This document shows, piece by piece, positions 1-12,400 of a stretch of DNA of 64,000 nucleotides (position 1 is the stretch's first letter; each line of letters starts with the position of its first letter). Below the pieces are notes generated by a model that saw only the letters and a program-made list of their open reading frames with translations, was not told the origin of the DNA and searched no databases. The translations under genes were made by a program, and so were the position numbers. Origin of the DNA: Platanthera guangdongensis (Eukaryota > Streptophyta > Magnoliopsida > Asparagales > Orchidaceae); contig CM077150.1 in the NCBI GenBank assembly GCA_039583875.1, positions 3,614,332 through 3,678,331 of the forward strand. The letters run 5' to 3'.

Positions 1-433
1 TCCTGCATATTGGTCAACGACCTCCTCGAGTTAGACTAAGCTTCTCGGCGGGATGATGCGAGCAGCATTGCGGCGAGTATACACGCACGCAACGGCGAAT
101 ATGCGAGTATGACGTAGCAAAGTGCGAGTACTGGATGGCGAGTAACTACGGGCGAGTGCCGGGGTACGAGTTATGAAGAACGACTATGGTCGTGCGAGTA
201 TCAAATACGCGATTATCAACAATATCAGCGTGCGAGTAAGCGTCGCGAACACTCGTTCTCCCCGAGCCTATGAGCCTAGCGAGTAGCATCAATCAACAAG
301 CATGCGAGAAGGAAAAAGAGTGACAATGTGGTAATCCAGACTTGTATTAATATTTCAAAATTTTACAAGTCTGTGTTGGTTACAAACATTCTCTAACGAC
401 TATCATGCGAGTATGAGGAATATCAGCGAGCAA
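1..433 (+). repeat. End of 231-bp array and GCGAGTA-rich spacer of element A
   Basis: The first roughly 60 bases match the end of the last 231-bp unit in element B (around 15640-15700). The rest corresponds to the 119-bp repeats and spacer at 15718-16170 of B. It is rich in the short motif GCGAGTA. I see no gene. Confidence 0.6.
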
Positions 434-2349
434 CTAGGACTCATCATCGCCAGTATCAGGCTGATATTCCTCATCTCCAATATCGGCTTCCTCTTCCTCG
501 CCGCTTTCATTGCTTTCCTCCTCGCCGCTGCCACTGCCGCTGCTGTTGTCACTACTGCCGCTGCTGCCAGAGCCCGACGATGATGAAGGCTGGCGATCTG
601 GCGAGACTGTCTCGGCGAGTAGCTCAGGGATGAGTTCGTCGACTGTGAATGCCTTCTCCCCCTCGTCGAGCTTCCCGATAATCCTCGGCCTTGCGAGGAC
701 CACGTTGCCAGCCGCACGGGCTATCTCGCGGCAGACCGACGACCTATCCTCCCACAGAATGCGAGATCGCTTGATGGCGTAGTGAGGATCGTCCTCCGGC
801 AGCGGCTGAGGAGCAGAGGAACTCGCGCCGGCTTCTAAAATGGCCAGGCGAGATTCCATCTCGGCCGCGCGGATCTGGGCTGCCTCCAAATCAGCCCGAG
901 CCTTGGCGAGTTCCGCCTCATACTCGGAGAGCTTTTTGGCGGTCTCCATCTTGGCAGCCTGCGACAAATAACGGAGTCAGTCAAAGAAGCACACCTGGCG
1001 ACATTGATATCGCGAGTAGAGGCGGTTTACCTCATAATCTCGCCAGCGAGTAGATTCCATGCCGAGATCGATCGCCTTCTTACTGACGATCTTCAAGGCC
1101 TTTGTCCTCTCCAGCATACTCCTCGCCGCGAAGTGATTTAATTCAACGGCTCGTGCGAGTGAGCAGGCCGCCTGCTGGGCGAGTTCCTCCTTGCTGAGAT
1201 CCAGCATGGACTCGGCGTCGCCTCGCCCATACATCGCGTGGAGGACGGCGAAGGCCTCCCCTTGTCCTCCCCTCCTTCGCCCAGGAGGGGAGGTTGGTGC
1301 TCAGCGTCACCAGATGCTCGTCCGGCGCCCAGGTCACCAGCGGGCGACCATAGGCGGACCGCGTCCAGCCCCAAGTTGAAATTGGGGTGGAAGTGGGGAA
1401 GCTGAGCGTGGAGCGGCGAGTCCTGGTCGTCGAGATGCGGCGACGATACCTTCTGCTTCTTAGTCGCGGGGCCCGACGACCTGGCATTGCCTTTTCCCTT
1501 AGCAAGTTTTTTCTTCTCGCCGATATCAGCCGGCCAGTTGGGCTCAAATAGCGAGGTGGCGACTTCTTTGGCTGGAGTAAGCGGCCTCGCCGGGAGCTCG
1601 TTTGGCTCTACAAAATGCCGAGTAATGAAAACAAACGACTATCGCGACGAGTATACAACAGACGTTCCTTGCCAAGATTTACCTTCATTATAGTGGACCT
1701 CGAACAGCGTGTTGACGTTTAGTCGCCAGAAGATAACATCGAACCGACGACTTCGGAACGACTCGACGAGTTGCTCGTGCGCACCTTCCAGTATCGGTGG
1801 AAGGAAGGCGACATCAGGAGGCTGGTGCGGCCTTCCCTGAGCGTCAGCAAAGTCGCCCTCGACGACGACTAACGTCTCACTCCACCGATGTACTTTGTTC
1901 GCCGTCCCCACCAGGGTGCAGACATGGCTGCTGAAATAGACCACCCCCTCGGCAGTTGCGGCGAAGGCGAATATCTTGCGGAAGACGGAAAGATCGAAGA
2001 TTATCCTCTCCTCGCGCAGATAGCAAAGGAACCCCATGATGATGGCGACGCCGTTGGGGTTGATTTGCGCGGGGACTATGCCGAAGTATCAGAGGATATC
2101 ACAATACTTCGGCCATAGTGGAAGTCGCAGGCCGGCGTCGAAGTGGCGAAGGGGAAGGACCAGCGCGCCCTCGATGAAGGTGTTCAGTCGCTCGCTACGG
2201 CTCGGAAGTCTGGCCGAGTATCCCTCGGGGAGGAGTCTTTCCCTAAAGTTCTCTAGGTCGCGCTCCGTGGTGATCGACTTCTTGAAAGCCGCATCTGCAA
2301 AGTTGGCAGCATGGGCTTGGCGGAGAGCACTTGCGTCGTCTCCAACCAT
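434..2349 (-). pseudogene. Antisense gene 1 of element A (Transposase_28-like), broken copy
   Basis: The three-exon structure matches element B: exon 1 2349-1683 (667 nt, same length as in B), exon 2 1607-1031, exon 3 958-434, with GT/AG borders at equivalent places. Exon 1 resembles the plant 'putative gypsy type transposon' family (PF04195), with a conserved block around GFLCYLREERIIFDL. Exon 3 is a charged coiled-coil-like stretch ending in an acidic Ser/Gly/Glu tail. A TGA at 2089-2091 replaces a CGA present in B. Exon 2 is 577 nt against 587 in B and is frameshifted in a C-rich stretch, so this copy cannot make the full protein. The family match is from recognition, not a search. Confidence 0.7.
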
Positions 2350-2484
2350 CTTGCGAGTTTTGAAATAGAGAAGAGGAAGAAATAGCGAGGAGCAAAACAA
2401 ATCACAGCACGCGAGCAGGAAAAGATACTCGCGAGCTAGGGGGTCAAAAGCGCAACAGCGTACTTATGTCCTACCTACCCCCTC

Positions 2485-2492
2485 TATTTATA
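2485..2492 (-). promoter_or_regulatory. TATA box of antisense gene 1, element A
   Basis: TATAAATA on the minus strand lies 136 bp upstream of the antisense gene 1 ATG (2349). The equivalent site is conserved in element B at 18222-18229. Confidence 0.6.
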
Positions 2493-2786
2493 GACGCCAG
2501 GGGGGTATACCTTCCTTACGGCGAGTATCAAACCAAGTCGCGCATTAAGCGAGGAAGTCTGCTCCATTGCGTAGGTCGCGCAGAACAGATAAAGCATTAT
2601 CGCAACCTGCAGAACAAACTCGACACAGACCAGACAAGACATCGCATAAACAACACAGAGAAGAAACTAATATGGTAAAGATGCGAGATTCAAACTCGCT
2701 TATTACAATCAATAATAGTCCATTAAAGACGCAGTTGACGAGTTACAAATAGAAGAAGAATGAAAAGAAAGAAAAAATTCTAAGGC

Positions 2787-4541
2787 CTATGCCTCTCTGG
2801 GGGGATGTGGATGTCGCCCGACCCAACCCATCTCGCGCGCTCGCCGAAAATGCTCTGTCGTCATCGCTATCGTGTCATCGCCGAGCCGCAACTGCTCCTC
2901 CATCCTCGTCAATCGGCTGACAGAGCCCATACTCGCGCGAATGTCGGCGACCTCGTCAAGGACGAGCTGGAGGCGATGATTATTAATGGTCAGCTGACGA
3001 TCATTCTCCCTTACCATGTGGAAGCGGGATTCATAGCTCTCCATCGTACTCTTGAGCTCTTACATCTTCGCCATCCGCACTTCCAACGATGATATTCGGT
3101 GATGAGGCTCGCAGATCGCCAGCTGGTCGAACTTGCTCTCCAGCTCTAGGTAGGTACGAGCGGCAACACGACGATATTCCATGCCCTGTAACCCGATGAC
3201 ATCGATGAAGGCCGCCCCCAGAGTCGCCGACCGATCTGACAACAAATAAAAGTCGCCAGAATTGGACGAAGATACATAGCCGCCATATGCACATCAATAG
3301 CGATACATACCGCTGCGAGGAGACCCAGATCGGGGAGGAGATCTAGATCGGCGAGGAGGGGATCCGCGAGTTGGCTCATCTCGTCGGCTTGACGATGGCC
3401 CACCAGCGAGCTCGGCCGCCTTGCCTCATCAACGCCCCCCTTGTCCAAGATCCGCGTTCCTTGGCGGGAAGTAGCCCGGCCGCGGCTTGACCGGCTTAAT
3501 ACCCGCGAGATGTGATGAAGGAGGCGGAGGGAGCGACGAACTCGCCGGTGGCGGAGGATTCTTCAGCGGAGGAGGCGGAGGAAGTCGCGTCGTGGTGACT
3601 TGAGAAGGCGCGATCAGAGGCGGCGGCAGCGGCAAGGATACGGTCACCGACTGGATGGTGTCGACGTTGGTAAACAGCGGCGGCGGGGGCAACGAGGAGC
3701 TCGCCTCAGGCAGAGAAGACCTCGCCGGAAGCAGTGCAGAACCAGCGGCGGGCGGAGCAGAACTTCTCGCAGGCAGCGCAGAACTCGCCGGGAGACCCTT
3801 GCTTACCGGCGGATCCTTCTTGGGCAGAGGGTCCTTCGACAAAGGATCCTTGCTCGCCAGATTCTTCCTCGGCGGAGGATTCTTCGACGGCGGTTCCTTG
3901 CTCGCCGAAGGAACCAAGGCCTCAACTGACCTTTTGGCTCTGATGTTAATCTGCACTGTATGCGCGGTCCTTACTTGTCTCCCGGCGGGAAGGGCGACCA
4001 GCGGCACGGAGCTCAACGGAGCGACATTCAGAACCGCGCCAACACCCCCCGAGGGAGAGTCTGCGAGTATCATGGTCCAGTTAGCAAGCAATAGAAACAA
4101 CCGTCAGAATGAGAAATCATCTCGGCAAAAAGACAACCTGGCAGGTCGACGACTTCAACCTGCTGTGGCACCGGAGTGGAGGCGAGTTCCGGTGCCAGGG
4201 TCGTGGCAAGCTCAGGGACGTCAAGTAAGTCGAGGAGACTCGCATTAGAGGCAGCGGCATTGGGAATGTCGTCAAGACCCAAGTCGCTCAGCAATTGTTG
4301 CGTGCTGGCAGAGCGCACGGGGTTGCTGGTGGAGGCCGCGGGTCGGGAAAGGGGTGGCCGCGAGATATCATCACCGGAGGCGGGTTTATTCTTGGACTTT
4401 TTAACTTTTTTCTTCTTGAGGGGGGGGGGGGGGTAAGTCGGCGGCGACATCCTCTTCGCGCGGTCGCTTCGGTTTAGTGACTCCAACAGCACCAGTCAGC
4501 GCGGCGAGACTATCATGAAGAAACTTCTCAGCGTTCGACAT
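2787..4541 (-). pseudogene. Antisense gene 2 of element A (Pro-rich, RS-like, coiled coil), broken copy
   Basis: Exons inferred from the B copy are 4541-4138, 4060-3311 and 3235-2787. The first exon has a basic Lys-rich patch typical of a nuclear localisation signal. The second is a long Pro/Ser/Leu-rich stretch with PPPP runs. The third is a coiled-coil-like region. A run of G (plus strand, about 4420-4435) lengthens exon 1 to 404 nt against 394 in B and breaks the frame. The codon that is a stop in B (19303-19305) is CGA here. The function is unknown. Confidence 0.62.
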
Positions 4542-4585
4542 TATGCGCGAGTTATGGAAAACCGGCTAAAGAACTAGGCCCCCCC

Positions 4586-4593
4586 TATTTATA
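4586..4593 (-). promoter_or_regulatory. TATA box of antisense gene 2, element A
   Basis: TATAAATA on the minus strand lies 45 bp upstream of the antisense gene 2 ATG (4541). It sits between that ATG and the LTR, outside the LTR. It is conserved in element B at 20243-20250. Confidence 0.6.
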
Positions 4594-4711
4594 GAGATTG
4601 GCAGGCAGTCACAAGAGGCGAGCAACCCAGATACTCGGCAGAGCAGCTCGCCGAATAATTGTTGGATGTTTCTTTCCGAGCTCCGATGTCGCTCAGAAAG
4701 AGCGGGGATTG

Positions 4712-5334
4712 TGCACAACTCGTATTCGTAGAGAGTGGGTCCTACCACGGCCAAGTCAGCAGAAGTCAAGGTCAACAAGTCAAGACAGGAGTCAAAGTCA
4801 GCATTCAAGATCGCGAAAGGCCTGAGCGAGTATAGGCGAGCTCCCCTCGCATACTCGCTAGGTAGGCGACTAGGCGAGATACTCGCCCAGCCCGTGCGAG
4901 TTCCTCTGAAAGTCGCCTAGTCGCCGGGGGGGTGGGGGTGGGTATAAATATGGCCCCCTCCCCTTGCTTTTGCCTATAAATAGGACCCCAAGGGTACGAG
5001 GTGGAGAACTTGAAATCCTCAGCAGGATACTCGCACGCTTCAGCTTCAGGATACTAGCTAAGTCTTCGGATTCCTTTTCCTTAGAGCAACTCGCGGCTTT
5101 GCGATTTTGCCAGCTAGCTTCCCTCGTACCCAGTTCGGCCATTTTTGGTTGAGAAGGGGTTGCTCCTTTCGAGCATCCGGGTACGTGGTGGGTCCTTCCT
5201 GCCGCAACGCCTGGGGTCCTGTTTGACCTGTGCCTTCTTTCTGGTCACCCTAGCCGTCCGATCTTGCTTCTGAGCCGGTAACCTTAGGCGGCTTTGGTCT
5301 GAATTCTGAGGTTAGGATTTTCATGGCTTCAACA
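4712..5334 (+). repeat. 3' LTR of element A
   Basis: The LTR is 623 bp, starts TGCACAAC (TGTACAAC in B) and ends CTTCAACA. It carries two TATAAATA boxes, as the B LTRs do. It is clearly more diverged from both B LTRs than they are from each other. The following five bases, CTAAA, would be the right TSD; the left one is outside the window. Confidence 0.82.
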
Positions 5335-7499
5335 CTAAACCTGGCTCTGATACCAATTTGTAACACCCCTTTCCAATTTTTCAATAATCAGTCATCCGGT
5401 CGGGTCAGCAGTATAAAGAAAATTAGGAAATAGTATCAAAACTAGTACACAACAGTTATAAAGAAGAAACTACTAAAACTTTTAAACTTACAACGGAAGC
5501 TATGGAGGAAAACTAAGAGTATACACATACCTGTATACTGGATTCACATAACCGCTAAACAAGAATTAAGATGATAGAACTGTAAAAGTGAAGTAACATA
5601 ATAAGTCTGATATATGATATTTCAAACATTAACCAAATACAATATCCAAGATTACAGATGTATACTAAATGAAAGAAAACTGAAAAAGATAACAGCTACA
5701 AACTGACACCGCAAGGACGCTCATCCTAGGCGTAGTTTCCCACCGGGGTCGCCTATAAAAAAACATTGCCCACGAGGGGTCAGAGTAAGGAAAAATAACT
5801 CCTCATAGTGAAACTAACAAAAAACTTTTTCTTAAATGATAAATGCATGCCCTTTTGAAAGATTGTTTTGTTCTTTAAAATCTTTATGCTACATGATATG
5901 CATGCGTTTACAATGCTTCCTGGTCAACAGACCTACTCGTTCTACGTTCATGAACTTCCATTCTATTTACCCAAGCTCGACGTTCACTAACAAGTGCGTT
6001 GTCTCACGTCAGGTCTATGCTTGAGTTCTAGGTAGCTTCTATTCTGCACTTATACTTGACAGACTCTAGATAGAGTAGCTCCTAACGCGCAACTGAAATC
6101 TAACGAACCGAGACCATCTAACGAACTCAATTGTTCTTGTGTCGCGCGGACACGATCTCGAATCTGCTAACTGTCTCAAAGAGGAGTGAACTCTCAAGAC
6201 TCTACTACTCATATGATTCCATATGTCCTATGAGAAAGGTAGTGCGCCTCTACCTAGCACAAGGAGAATTATGCGTGCTTACTGACCCTTTTTCGGTCTA
6301 ATGCTACTCTGCTTGGGACATCGCTTGGTGTACTACTGAGGGGCCCTTGCTTTTCTTGTGGTTGACTAGAAGGGACATTCACACCCTAACTTAGATAAAA
6401 AGTTTCGTGCCTAACATTGCATACATGATCTGACTATTCGGATCTTGGAAAGGGGGTGTTGCTCTCCAACTACTTCCGCTACAGTTTTCCTACCGTCGTA
6501 CTTATATATACATGGTTATAGTGCATGTACGAAAATTACACTTGTGTAACACAAAAATAATTCTTTGATACGTCTAACTAACAAGAATTAGAATTCTTTA
6601 AAGCGGTGGTGCGACGCTCGTACACTCGGCGCGATGACATTTGCTTTTCAGACGAAAATCTGACTACTGCGGACTTCCGGAACCTTGCCCCGAGGCCACC
6701 AAAAATCTGTAGTCCAAGATAACCTAAATTACACACTTTCCCTTTTAGGGTTATCAGTAAAAAAATCTCACAATGGCTAGGGTAAAACACAAGAAGAACC
6801 AAAATAGTGTAATATCTCTACGTGAGAGTGATTATGGCTCACAACGTGCCCAACTTTAGATTCACGGGTTCTAGAACTCAAATCCCTAATTAGGGTAAGA
6901 GGAAAAATGTGAAAAACATTAGGATCTACTTCCAATAGAAGGATTTCCACAAAAAACAAAGACTAGAGAGAAATAAAACTCACCGAAATCGAAACGAGCT
7001 TCGACACTCTTGATTCCACCGGTTAGGGTTGAAACCAGACCTCCAAATGCAAGGGAAGGGAGGAAAGCACTCACCGGCGCCCGTAGAGGGAGAAGGAAAG
7101 GCCGGATCTGAGAATCGGAGAGGGGGAAGCCATCGGCCAGGGCGCGAGATGCGTCGTGCTTGGCTTGCGGAAAGAGCGGAAACGGGAGGCTCGATTGCGA
7201 TTTAACTCCCGTGAAATAAGAAGCTTGCGGGTTTTAAAACTGTCGGGTATGCGGTTTTGATAATAACCGCATGAGGAGAGGGGGGTGAGACCTGCTATTG
7301 GCACCCCAAAATGTGTTACGCTTCGCTATTAAAAACGAGCTGTGTCACACGTCTTTACGACTGATATAAATTACTAGTTAACAAACGTGATATATAATCA
7401 TACTGACATCGTACCTCAACGACGCGATGCCTCGATCAAAATCCGTTGCGACTCGACCCTACAATTAAAAATAAATTTGCGTTAGTTACAGATGTTACA
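5335..7499 (-). mobile_element. Reverse-oriented LTR with Met-tRNA primer site, split by element A
   Basis: On the minus strand the sequence at 5355-5343 reads TGGTATCAGAGCC, the classic initiator-Met primer-binding site. The LTR begins 3 bp beyond it at 5359 (plus TGTAACACC). A plausible far end is GATGTTACA at 7499, giving about 2.1 kb with TGTAACA/TGTTACA termini; that right end is tentative. The internal region would continue leftwards but is cut off after about 24 bp by the end of element A. The start resembles the solo LTR at 34294. I see no convincing coding frame in it. Confidence 0.5.
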
Positions 7500-7617
7500 T
7501 ATATATAATTGTAGGATGAAGGATTTGGATTTCTCTCATCGAGACAATAAATTTTGAATATTTATGGTCAAAAAAGGTTTCCGGATGAGGGAGAAAGGAG
7601 TCGGAAAAGATGAAGAC

Positions 7618-8239
7618 TGTACAACCCGTATTCGTCGAGAGTGGGTCCTACCACAGCCAGGTCAGCAGAGGCCAAAATCAACAAGTCAAGGCAGAAGTCA
7701 AAGTCAGCAATGAAGATCGCGGAAGGCCTGTGTGAGTATAGGCGAGCTCCCCTCGTATACTCGCCGGGTAGGCGACTAGGCGAGATACTCGCCCGATCCT
7801 TGCGAGTTCCCCTGGAAGTCGCCTGGTTGCCAGGGGTGGGGTATAAATATGACCCCCCCCCCCTCTCCCCTTGCTTTTGCCTATAAATAGGACCCCAGGG
7901 GTACGAGAGAGGACCGGAAACCTTCGGCAGGATACTCGCGCGCCTCTTGTTCGACATACTGGTTTGGACTCCGGATTCCTTTTCCTTAGAGCAATTCACG
8001 ACTTTGCTACTTTGTCAGCTAGCCTCTCTCGTACTCAGTTCGGCCATTCTTGGTTGAGAAGGGGTTGCTCCTTACGAGCATCCAGGTACGTGGTGGGTCC
8101 TTCCTGTCGCAACGTCTGGGGTCCTGTTTGACCCGTTTCTTTGTGCTAGCCTTCTTTGCCGTCTTATCTAGCTTCTGAGCCAGTAACCTTAGGCAGCTTC
8201 GGTCCGAATTCTGAGGTTAGGATTTTCCTGGCTTCAACA
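7618..8239 (+). repeat. 5' LTR of element B
   Basis: The LTR is 622 bp, begins TGTACAAC and ends CTTCAACA. It is preceded by TSD AAGAC. It contains many short GGCGAG/GCGAGT motifs, two TATA boxes and a poly-C run. Confidence 0.93.
7842..7889 (+). promoter_or_regulatory. Two tandem TATA boxes in the LTR
   Basis: TATAAATA occurs at 7842-7849 and again at 7882-7889, 40 bp apart. Both are retained in the 3' LTR and in element A. They are the likely core promoters of the sense genomic transcript. Confidence 0.6.
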
Positions 8240-8241
8240 CT

Positions 8242-8258
8242 TGGTGCGGTGAGGGTGG
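8242..8258 (+). other. Putative primer-binding site of element B
   Basis: TGGTGCGGTGAGGGTGG starts 2 bp after the 5' LTR. It begins with the TGG needed to pair with a tRNA CCA end. It is not the Met-tRNA site used by the other elements here. I cannot assign the tRNA from memory. Confidence 0.45.
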
Positions 8259-8295
8259 ATTGCAGCCAAGGAGGAAAGTTTGGAAGTTGGGAGAG

Positions 8296-9486
8296 ATGGC
8301 CATTGGTGGCGAGCAAGGAGAGTTGGTCAGCAACTCGGCAGTAGGAGGAGACGCCGCGCGAGGTGGCGAGTTTGTAACAGTGGCCGCGTTCGAAGAGTTC
8401 GCGAGGAAGATCGACCAGACCATTCTCACTGGTTTCGCTCAGCGCCCAGAGGTCACGGCGACTTCTCCTCGTCGTCTGACGCCGCTAGAAGAGGGAGAGC
8501 CGCCGAGGCGAGCTGGGAAGGAGCCCGCTTGGGCAAGAGAAGAACGACCAATGCCATTGCGGCTTTATCCGGCGAGCAGCCAGGGGGTCCGTTTCCGGGA
8601 TCCAATGTCGCCGGCGAGATTCCGAGATACTCGCCAATACGAGTATGACGTTTCTAGCGAGGATGAAACCCGTCACCGCCAGGAAGGGAGGAGCCCCTTC
8701 TATGACGAGATCCTCGCCGCTCCAGTTCCAGAAGGATTCCGGGAACCCATTCTTACTTACTATTCCGGCAGAGACGATCCAGTCAGACACCTCCAGTGGT
8801 TTGAGGACGTCGTCTCCATTAAAAATATGTCTGATGCCTTCAAGTGCAGGTTCTTCTCCATCACCCTCAAGGGAAATGCTCGGGATTGGTTCCATCAACT
8901 ACCGGCAGGATCAGTATACTACTTCTCAGATTTACGTCGGGGCCTTATGGCAAGGTTCGCGACTTCGAAGAAGAGGAAGAAGGAAGCGACAACACTCTTC
9001 AAGATCGTCCAAGGGCAACATGAGAGTTTGGGACACTACGTCGATCACTTTCAAGAGGAAATTCTGGAGGTAGAGGAAGTGGACAGTTTTACCTTGATGG
9101 TGGCCCTCAAATTCGGGTTGAAACAAGGTTTGTTCAGTCTGGAGATGGGGTCCAATCCCCCGAGATCCTTCGAAGAGATGATAGAGAAGGCAAATACCTT
9201 TGTTCGTGGAGAAGAGAAGAACAAGGACTTCTTAGCGAGGCTAGATGGGGAGATTGAGATGGAAAGGGGGAGAGCAGGGCCTTCAGGGTCAAAGTCAAGG
9301 AAGACGCCAGAAAGGAAGGAAGAGAGGAAAGAGGAAAGGAAGAAAGAAGATCCAAGAAGGGAAGAGAAAAGGAAAAAGGAAGAACCCAGGAGGTTTGAAG
9401 AAAGGAGGCAGGAGAGGCCTCGAAGGCAGGAAGAGAGGAGGCCGGCGGAAGCTCGAGAAGGAAGAAGGGAGGAAAGGCGATTCTAG
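8296..9486 (+). CDS. gag: Gag protein of element B
   Basis: The ATG at 8296 starts a 396-codon frame. The central part matches the retrotransposon gag family (PF03732 type), with WFEDVVSIKNMSDAFKC and GNARDWFHQLP blocks. The C-terminal third is an extremely Glu/Arg/Lys-rich tail. The frame ends at a TAG (9484-9486), but the same frame continues open towards the protease, so the stop may be a lesion or a readthrough site. The protein would form the virus-like particle in the cytoplasm. Confidence 0.85.
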   Translation: MAIGGEQGELVSNSAVGGDAARGGEFVTVAAFEEFARKIDQTILTGFAQRPEVTATSPRRLTPLEEGEPPRRAGKEPAWAREERPMPLRLYPASSQGVRFRDPMSPARFRDTRQYEYDVSSEDETRHRQEGRSPFYDEILAAPVPEGFREPILTYYSGRDDPVRHLQWFEDVVSIKNMSDAFKCRFFSITLKGNARDWFHQLPAGSVYYFSDLRRGLMARFATSKKRKKEATTLFKIVQGQHESLGHYVDHFQEEILEVEEVDSFTLMVALKFGLKQGLFSLEMGSNPPRSFEEMIEKANTFVRGEEKNKDFLARLDGEIEMERGRAGPSGSKSRKTPERKEERKEERKKEDPRREEKRKKEEPRRFEERRQERPRRQEERRPAEAREGRREERRF

Positions 9487-12400
9487 TATCCGGAGAATCA
9501 CCCCCAGTGGAGACCAGCGAGACAGCAGTATCAGGAAGAAAGGAGAGATGGAAATCGACAGGAGGGAGGTCGAGGAGGAGGAAGAAGAGAGACGATGGTC
9601 ATCGCTCGCCGAGACAACAAGAGACGTCGGAAGGAGCAGCGAGCGATGCGCCAGGAGGCGGCAATTCCCCTTTACTGCGATATTCATTGAGTAGAGGGAC
9701 ACGAGACCTTGGCTTGCCCCGAGTTTTGGGAAGCAAGGAGAAGGCTGGAAGCAGGCGCAGCAGAAAGAGAGCAGCAGAGACAGGAGGCCCCGGTTGGACA
9801 GGTGGCATTTCAAACTCCGGCAAGAAGAAGGAATGAAGACCGAGTTGACCTAGGAACTCGCGGGGAAGTGTTACATGGCCCCGGAGGTGGGCATGTAGGG
9901 GTGATCAATGGGGGGGCCGGGCTGGGAGCTTCCCGCAAGGGAAGTCTTCACCAAATCTATCGGAAGAACGTCGCTTCGACGTCACAGACCCCGCCGCCAT
10001 TAGAGGAGATCACCTTCTCGGAAGAAGATATGCTGGGGAATGAGAACCCTTTCCATGATGCCCTAGTGATCCAAGCTGTCATCGAGGACTTCACCGTCGA
10101 CCGAATCCTCGCGGATAATGGAAGTTCGGTGAATGTCATCTTCAAGAGAACTTTTACTGGACTTCAGGTGGAAGCGGCCCGAGTCCAGGCCGCGGATGGA
10201 CCACTCTTTGGCTTCTCAGGAGAGAAGAAAGAGGTGGAGGGAGCAGTGGAGCTGCTGGTCACACTCGGGGGGACTTCGATTCGATGCCGCTTTATCATCG
10301 TCGAGGCACCGAGTAGATACAACGACATCTTCGGGCGGCCTCTTATCAACTATTTCAGGGCCGTTCCGTCGTCTTATCACCAGTTCCTAAAGTACTGCCG
10401 CGAAGATGTGCAGATCAGGATCAGGGGAGATCCCAAGGCTTCCAGGGAGTGCTACTTGAATGCCGTCAGCACCATCAGCTGGATGGGCGATGCGGAAAAG
10501 CTAGAGGAGTTGCTGAAGAAGGAGAACGGGATGCGTGGTGCTGAGGAGGTGGAGGAGGTAGAAGTAATCTCACGAGGGGGAGAGCCAGGACTGCTGAAGG
10601 TGGGAGGATCCTTGCCGCTTGGGGGGAAGATGGAGATGGCCGCTTGCCTGCAAGACAACGTTGATGTCTTTGCATGGAGCGTCGCCGAGATGCCAGGAGT
10701 GGATGCCGATGTAGCTTGTCATCGCCTCAACCTGGATCCCGCGGCGGCTCCAGTTCGACAAAAGCAGAGGAAGAGCGCCGCCATGCTAGCCGAGCCGATA
10801 AGGGAAGAGGTGGAGAAGTTGCTGAAAGCAGGATTCATCTCGGAGATCCAGTATCCAGGCTGGGTCTCCAATGTTGTAATGGTGAAAAAGCCTGGAGGAG
10901 GCTGGCATTTATGTATCGATTTTTCCGTGTTAAATAAAGCTTGTCTGAAAGATTGCTACCCCTTGCCTCAAATCGACGCGTTGGTTGATTCCGCCGTCGG
11001 GTTTCCTGTGATGAGTTTTCTTGATGCCTTTTCAGGATATCATCAGATCCGGATGCATCCCCCCGACTGTCGGGACGTCTCTTTCATAACCAGCAACGGC
11101 TGCTATAGCTACAAGATGATGCCCTTTGGGCTCAATAATGCAGACGCCACTTACCAGAGGATGATGGATCAGATCTTCAAAGGGCAAAAGGGGCGGAACT
11201 TGGAGGTTTATGTTGATGACCTCCTCGTCAAGAGCAAGAGCGTCGCGGAGCACATAACGGACCTGGAAGAGACTTTTGCCACCCTGAGGAAGTACAAGCT
11301 GCGACACAATCCGTCCAAGTGCGTCTTCGGTGCAGGAAGAGGGAAGTTTCTAGGTCACCTCCTTACTCCCAGGGGGGTGGAACCCAATCCAGACAAGGTG
11401 AAGGCCATTCTGGAGATGACATCGCCGCGAGATCCTAAGGAAGTCCAGAGGCTGACAGGAAGGCTAGCAGGCCTCAACCGTTTTTTGTCCAAGGCAGGGG
11501 AGAAGTGCTCTCCGTTCTTCAAGACCCTTCGAGGAAATCAGAAATTCGAGTGGACATCGGAGTGCAAGGAGGCTTTCGGAAAGCTCAAGCAATAGCTAAC
11601 CCAAGCTCCTCTCCTCCAGGGGCCACAGGGTAATGAAGATCTCTTCCTCTACCTAGGAGTCGGAGCAGAAGCGGTTAGTTCGGTGCTGGTTCGGGAGGAA
11701 GGCAAGAGACAACTTCCTATCTACTATGTTAGCAGAGTGCTGCGACAGACGGAGACGAGGTATCCAATCCTAGAGAAGTTGGTGTTCGCTTTGGTGGTTT
11801 CGGCTCGAAGACTCCGCCCATATTTTCAAGCTCACTCCATCCGGGTCATCTCAGATCACCCTCTAAGGAGTATCCTTGATGGAGTGGAGCACTCTGGCAG
11901 GCTGGCAAAGTGGGCGGTAGAGCTTAGCGAGTTCGATATTTCCTACCCTCCAAGGGTAGCAATCAAGGCGCAGGCGGTGGCAGATTTCCTTGTCGACTTC
12001 TCGGCCGAAGTGGAAGTAGAGGAAGGCTCTTCTGACATAGTGTCCTGGCAGATGTTTGTGGATGGTGCTTCAGGCAGATACTCTATGCGAGCTGGAGTCG
12101 TGCTAGTCAGCCCTCAGGGAACCAGGATCGAGCAGGCAGTCGAAATTCATTTTCCAGCTACCAACAATCAGGCGGAGTACGAAGCCATGGTGGCCGGCTT
12201 GCGTCTTGTCAAGGAGTTGGGGATTAAAGACATCAGGGCCTTCACCGACTCGATGGTAGTCGCTTCCCAGATCAGAGGCGAGTTCGAGGTGAATGACCCG
12301 ATTTTGCGACGGTACTTGATCAAAGTAAAAGGCCTGATTGGGGAATTTCAATCTTTCTTCGTCTAGCACGTACCCCGAGAGGAGAATTCAGAAGCCGACT

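Larger units (their letters stand above)
1..5334 (+). mobile_element. Tat-type Ty3/gypsy element A, 3' portion (cut by window edge)
   Basis: The segment aligns by eye along its length with the region of complete element B between its 231-bp array and the end of its 3' LTR. The order is spacer, antisense gene 1, antisense gene 2, LTR. Its LTR ends at 5334 with the same CTTCAACA end as B. Gag and pol lie to the left of the window. Sense is taken as the plus strand because element B, in the same orientation, encodes gag-pol on plus. Antisense gene 1 has indels and a stop; antisense gene 2 has a poly-G frameshift. It is more decayed than B. Confidence 0.85.

Noticed and set aside
8280..9823. Long overlapping frames on both strands across the gag tail (for example 9295-9813 minus)
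   Set aside because: They are shadows of the Glu/Arg/Lys-rich gag tail; purine-rich DNA lacks stops on the other strand.
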